DNA of 7,614 nucleotides from CAZEAP01 sp964510315 (lineage in GTDB: Bacteria; Planctomycetota; Brocadiia; SM23-32). The notes beneath the pieces were generated by a model, which did not search any database, had not been told where the DNA came from, and saw only the letters and a list, made by a program, of their open reading frames with translations. A program made the position numbers and the translations under genes. Shown in pieces: positions 6,219-7,614 of this stretch. The DNA is taken from positions 1 to 7,614 of the forward strand of contig CAZEAP010000054.1 in NCBI GenBank assembly GCA_964510315.1. The letters are read 5' to 3'. Every line of letters begins with the position of its first letter. The stretch's first letter is position 1.

Positions 6219-7061
6219 TCAAAACCGCTCGCCCGCCGCCCCCGTGAGCCGGGCCACGGTCTTCCGGTCCGGTCGGCACGGGAGGGGAGGGACCGATGGA
6301 AGGTGCAGCCGGTGGGTGTCCTTGAAGACGGTTCGCCCCAGCTTCAGGTTGTAGGCCAGCACCATCAGACGCTCCAGGTTGAGCACGTCGGCGGCGTTGT
6401 AGGCGAGCAGCGTCTCCCGCGCCCGCTCGTTGCCGTTGCGGTGATAGTCGTGCCACAGCAGCACCGCCGTGTAGCCGTCTATCCCGTCGAGTTCGCCCCG
6501 GTCGACCCCGAGCTGCTTCTCACAGGACTTCAGGCCTCCCCGCAGGCCCAGCCCCGCCAGCACGTAGCGAAGGTCGATGTGGGCGTGTTCCATGGAAACC
6601 GCCAGGTAGTTCCGGATGAAGGGCACGTCGAAGGTCTTCCCGTTGTAGGTGATGATCACCCGGTAGCCCCCAATGTCGTCGCGGAACTGCTCCATGTTCT
6701 CCCCGTAGACATACTGCCGCAGGCCCTCCCCGTCGTAGAGACCGACGACGGTGATGTAGTCGCCGGGGTTGCCCAGGCCCGTTGTCTCGATGTCCAGATA
6801 CGCGACCGAATGGCGGAACTCCGGGAACAGGCGCCAGTGCTCGCGGGAGGCCAGATTCCGGCTGAAGTACGTCGCGTCGCCGGCGGACAGCCTCTCGGCC
6901 GAACGGTCCGTAACGCGGACCACCTCCTCGGAGGTCCGCCGCCCGAGCGGCAGCACGTCCGGCGAGGGCGCATCGTCCCAGCACAGGATGCCCTCGGCCC
7001 AGAGACGGCGTTCGGTCTTGGGGCCGACGCCCCGTACGTGGCAGAAGGTGTTCTGGAGCAT
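6219..7061 (-). CDS. HhH plus RNase H-like (DEDD) exonuclease-type protein, YprB family
   Basis: The product is 280 aa. A helix-hairpin-helix motif opens the protein (FCHVRGVGPKTERRL, residues 6-20), a DNA-binding element typical of this family. An RNase H-like 3'-5' exonuclease domain (RNase_H_2 type) follows. The acidic catalytic residues are visible: D90 and E92 in YLDIETTG, D145 in ITYNGKTFDVPF, and D225 in YNAADVLNLERL. The protein is therefore likely an active metal-dependent nuclease; its target, DNA or RNA, is not known. The frame stays open upstream into repeat DNA as far as 7502, but the family's typical beginning (MLxNTF, then HhH) starts at the ATG at 7061, so that start is used. 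No Shine-Dalgarno precedes it, and a -10 box lies 6 nt upstream, pointing to leaderless translation. It appears monocistronic, with a possible terminator before the next promoter. Confidence 0.9.
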   Translation of the reverse strand: MLQNTFCHVRGVGPKTERRLWAEGILCWDDAPSPDVLPLGRRTSEEVVRVTDRSAERLSAGDATYFSRNLASREHWRLFPEFRHSVAYLDIETTGLGNPGDYITVVGLYDGEGLRQYVYGENMEQFRDDIGGYRVIITYNGKTFDVPFIRNYLAVSMEHAHIDLRYVLAGLGLRGGLKSCEKQLGVDRGELDGIDGYTAVLLWHDYHRNGNERARETLLAYNAADVLNLERLMVLAYNLKLGRTVFKDTHRLHLPSVPPLPCRPDRKTVARLTGAAGERF

Positions 7062-7067
7062 GGGGCT

Positions 7068-7076
7068 ATTGTAGCA
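7068..7076 (-). promoter_or_regulatory. Extended -10 promoter giving a leaderless nuclease mRNA
   Basis: On the minus strand TGCTACAAT (extended -10, TGnTACAAT) is followed by six bases and then the ATG at 7061, which places +1 at about the A of the start codon. No recognisable -35 is present, consistent with an extended -10 promoter. No ribosome-binding sequence lies between the box and the ATG. Confidence 0.55.
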
Positions 7077-7163
7077 CAGCCGCGAATAAAGGCCAGCCAT
7101 CAGTCCGAACAATGCTGTGCAGAAATCATCCGTGCTCCGCCGCGAGCGAATCTCGCCGTTCTG

Positions 7164-7260
7164 CCACGCCGTACTTTCCCGCCCCGCCCGGACACGGATG
7201 AAAAACTCCCGACAGGCGAAAAGGGAAACGAAAAACGCCAGACACTGATTAACACTGATA
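7164..7260 (+). repeat. Additional inner copy of the repeat module with decamers
   Basis: Positions 7164-7245 are a direct repeat of 7342-7422: they differ by one base in length (GCCCCGCCC against GCCCGCCC) and otherwise match as far as I can read. The unit runs from CCACGCCGTACTTTCCCG, through GGACACGGATG and AAAAACTCCCGACAGG, to AACGCCAGACAC. It is followed by decamers at 7241-7250 and 7251-7260 that lead into the inverted-repeat arm. The left arm has no matching inner copy. Confidence 0.88.
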
Positions 7261-7569
7261 AACACAGATGGAAGACCCACGGAAGTTCTGGAACTGATTT
7301 GTAGAAAGCATCCATCGGCACTCAAGTCGGCCCGGCGCCCCCCACGCCGTACTTTCCCGCCCGCCCGGACACGGATGAAAAACTCCCGACAGGCGAAAAG
7401 GGAAACGAAAAACGCCAGACACAGATGGGCACTGATAGACACTGATGAAAAACTCCCGACAGGCGAAAAGGAAAACGAACAACGCCAGACACAGATACAC
7501 ACCGATGCTTGCGCGCCCGGGGCGCACCCCCAGGACCAGGGACTTCGTCAAGAGCCCGCCCTGGGGCGC
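7261..7569 (-). repeat. Right arm of the long imperfect inverted repeat
   Basis: This is the inverted partner of 1-241. From inside to outside it contains the 71-nt core (7261-7331), identical to 171-241, and the CCACGCCGTACTTTCCCG box (7342-7359). Next come two copies of the GATGAAAAACTCCCGACAGG module, starting at 7374 and 7444 (70-nt period). Decamers separate the modules (7418-7447 and 7488-7507), and the GC-rich outer piece (7508-7569) closes the arm. The left arm has only one module, so one 70-nt unit was gained or lost, as expected from unequal recombination or slippage. Other differences are a few substitutions and a 2-nt indel. The arm lies upstream of the RNase H-like gene in the same relative orientation as the left arm has to TopVIA. 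Confidence 0.93.
7418..7447 (-). repeat. Decamer tandem repeat, 3 units
   Basis: On the minus strand the units read CATCAGTGTC, TATCAGTGCC and CATCTGTGTC, in the same 10-nt pattern as 232-261. Related sets are at 7241-7270 (three units) and 7488-7507 (two units). They act as the spacers between the 70-nt modules. Confidence 0.82.
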
Positions 7570-7586
7570 GTACATCTTCAGCGTCG

Positions 7587-7603
7587 GCGCCGCGGAGCGG
7601 CGC
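7587..7603. repeat. Perfect 7-bp GC hairpin at the right edge
   Basis: GCGCCGC-GGA-GCGGCGC forms a perfect 7-bp stem with a 3-nt loop. It lies just outside the part of the inverted repeat that can be compared. No T-run follows on either strand, so it is not a standard intrinsic terminator. The window's left edge stops before a partner could be seen. Confidence 0.5.
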
Positions 7604-7614
7604 GGTCGTGAAGG

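Noticed and set aside
7142..7156. GCGAG-CGAAT-CTCGC hairpin
   Set aside because: Only 5 bp, no T-run and no matching copy in the left arm; expected by chance in GC-rich DNA.
7062..7502. N-terminal extension of the RNase H-like protein upstream of 7061
   Set aside because: The extra 147 residues are translated repeat DNA. The family's usual beginning and a promoter sit at the ATG at 7061.
7164..7507. Direct repeats considered as a CRISPR array
   Set aside because: The units differ in spacing, the material between them is itself repetitive (decamers), no unique equal-length spacers are seen, and no cas genes are nearby.
1..7614. Composite transposon or linear element with terminal inverted repeats
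   Set aside because: No transposase, integrase, replication or telomere-resolution gene is present, no target-site duplication can be seen, and the arms are internally modular rather than insertion-sequence-like. The inverted repeat is still reported as a finding.

Overview
The window reads as a GC-rich bacterial fragment. Its six intact genes are topoisomerase VI subunit A, a glucose-inhibited-type FAD oxidoreductase, a Gfo/Idh/MocA dehydrogenase, a cytoplasmic TIM-barrel glycosidase-like protein, a PurO-type IMP cyclohydrolase, and an HhH plus RNase H-like nuclease. This set, together with long intergenic decamer/nonamer repeats, fits Planctomycetota or a neighbouring environmental phylum (Hydrogenedentota, Armatimonadota and similar). 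That placement is inference; no rRNA or marker gene is present.

Layout. 1-578: non-coding, with a left repeat block (1-241), short tandem arrays (232-261, 300-335) and a GC-rich leader with a weak promoter. 579-1667 (+): TopVIA-like protein. 1771-3108 (+): FAD-dependent oxidoreductase. It converges, 23 bp apart, with a three-gene minus-strand operon that reads PurO-like cyclohydrolase (6017-5292), glycosidase-like protein (5264-4179), Gfo/Idh/MocA oxidoreductase (4145-3132). The operon has a good promoter with a perfect TATAAT and a strong stem-loop at the very start of its predicted 5' UTR. 6219-7061 (-): HhH plus DEDD exonuclease-like protein with an apparently leaderless promoter. 7086-7614: a second repeat block, inverted relative to the first.

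Function. The operon plus the convergent FAD enzyme looks like cytoplasmic carbohydrate or glycoside redox metabolism, with a purine-type cyclohydrolase joined to it for reasons the sequence does not explain. TopVIA and the RNase H-like protein act on nucleic acids. They sit at opposite ends of the window, each transcribed inward from one arm of the inverted repeat. No transposase, integrase, phage gene, CRISPR array, tRNA or rRNA was found. The most unusual features are the 241/309-bp inverted repeats built of 70-nt modules and decamers, an orphan-looking TopVIA, and the PurO-led operon.
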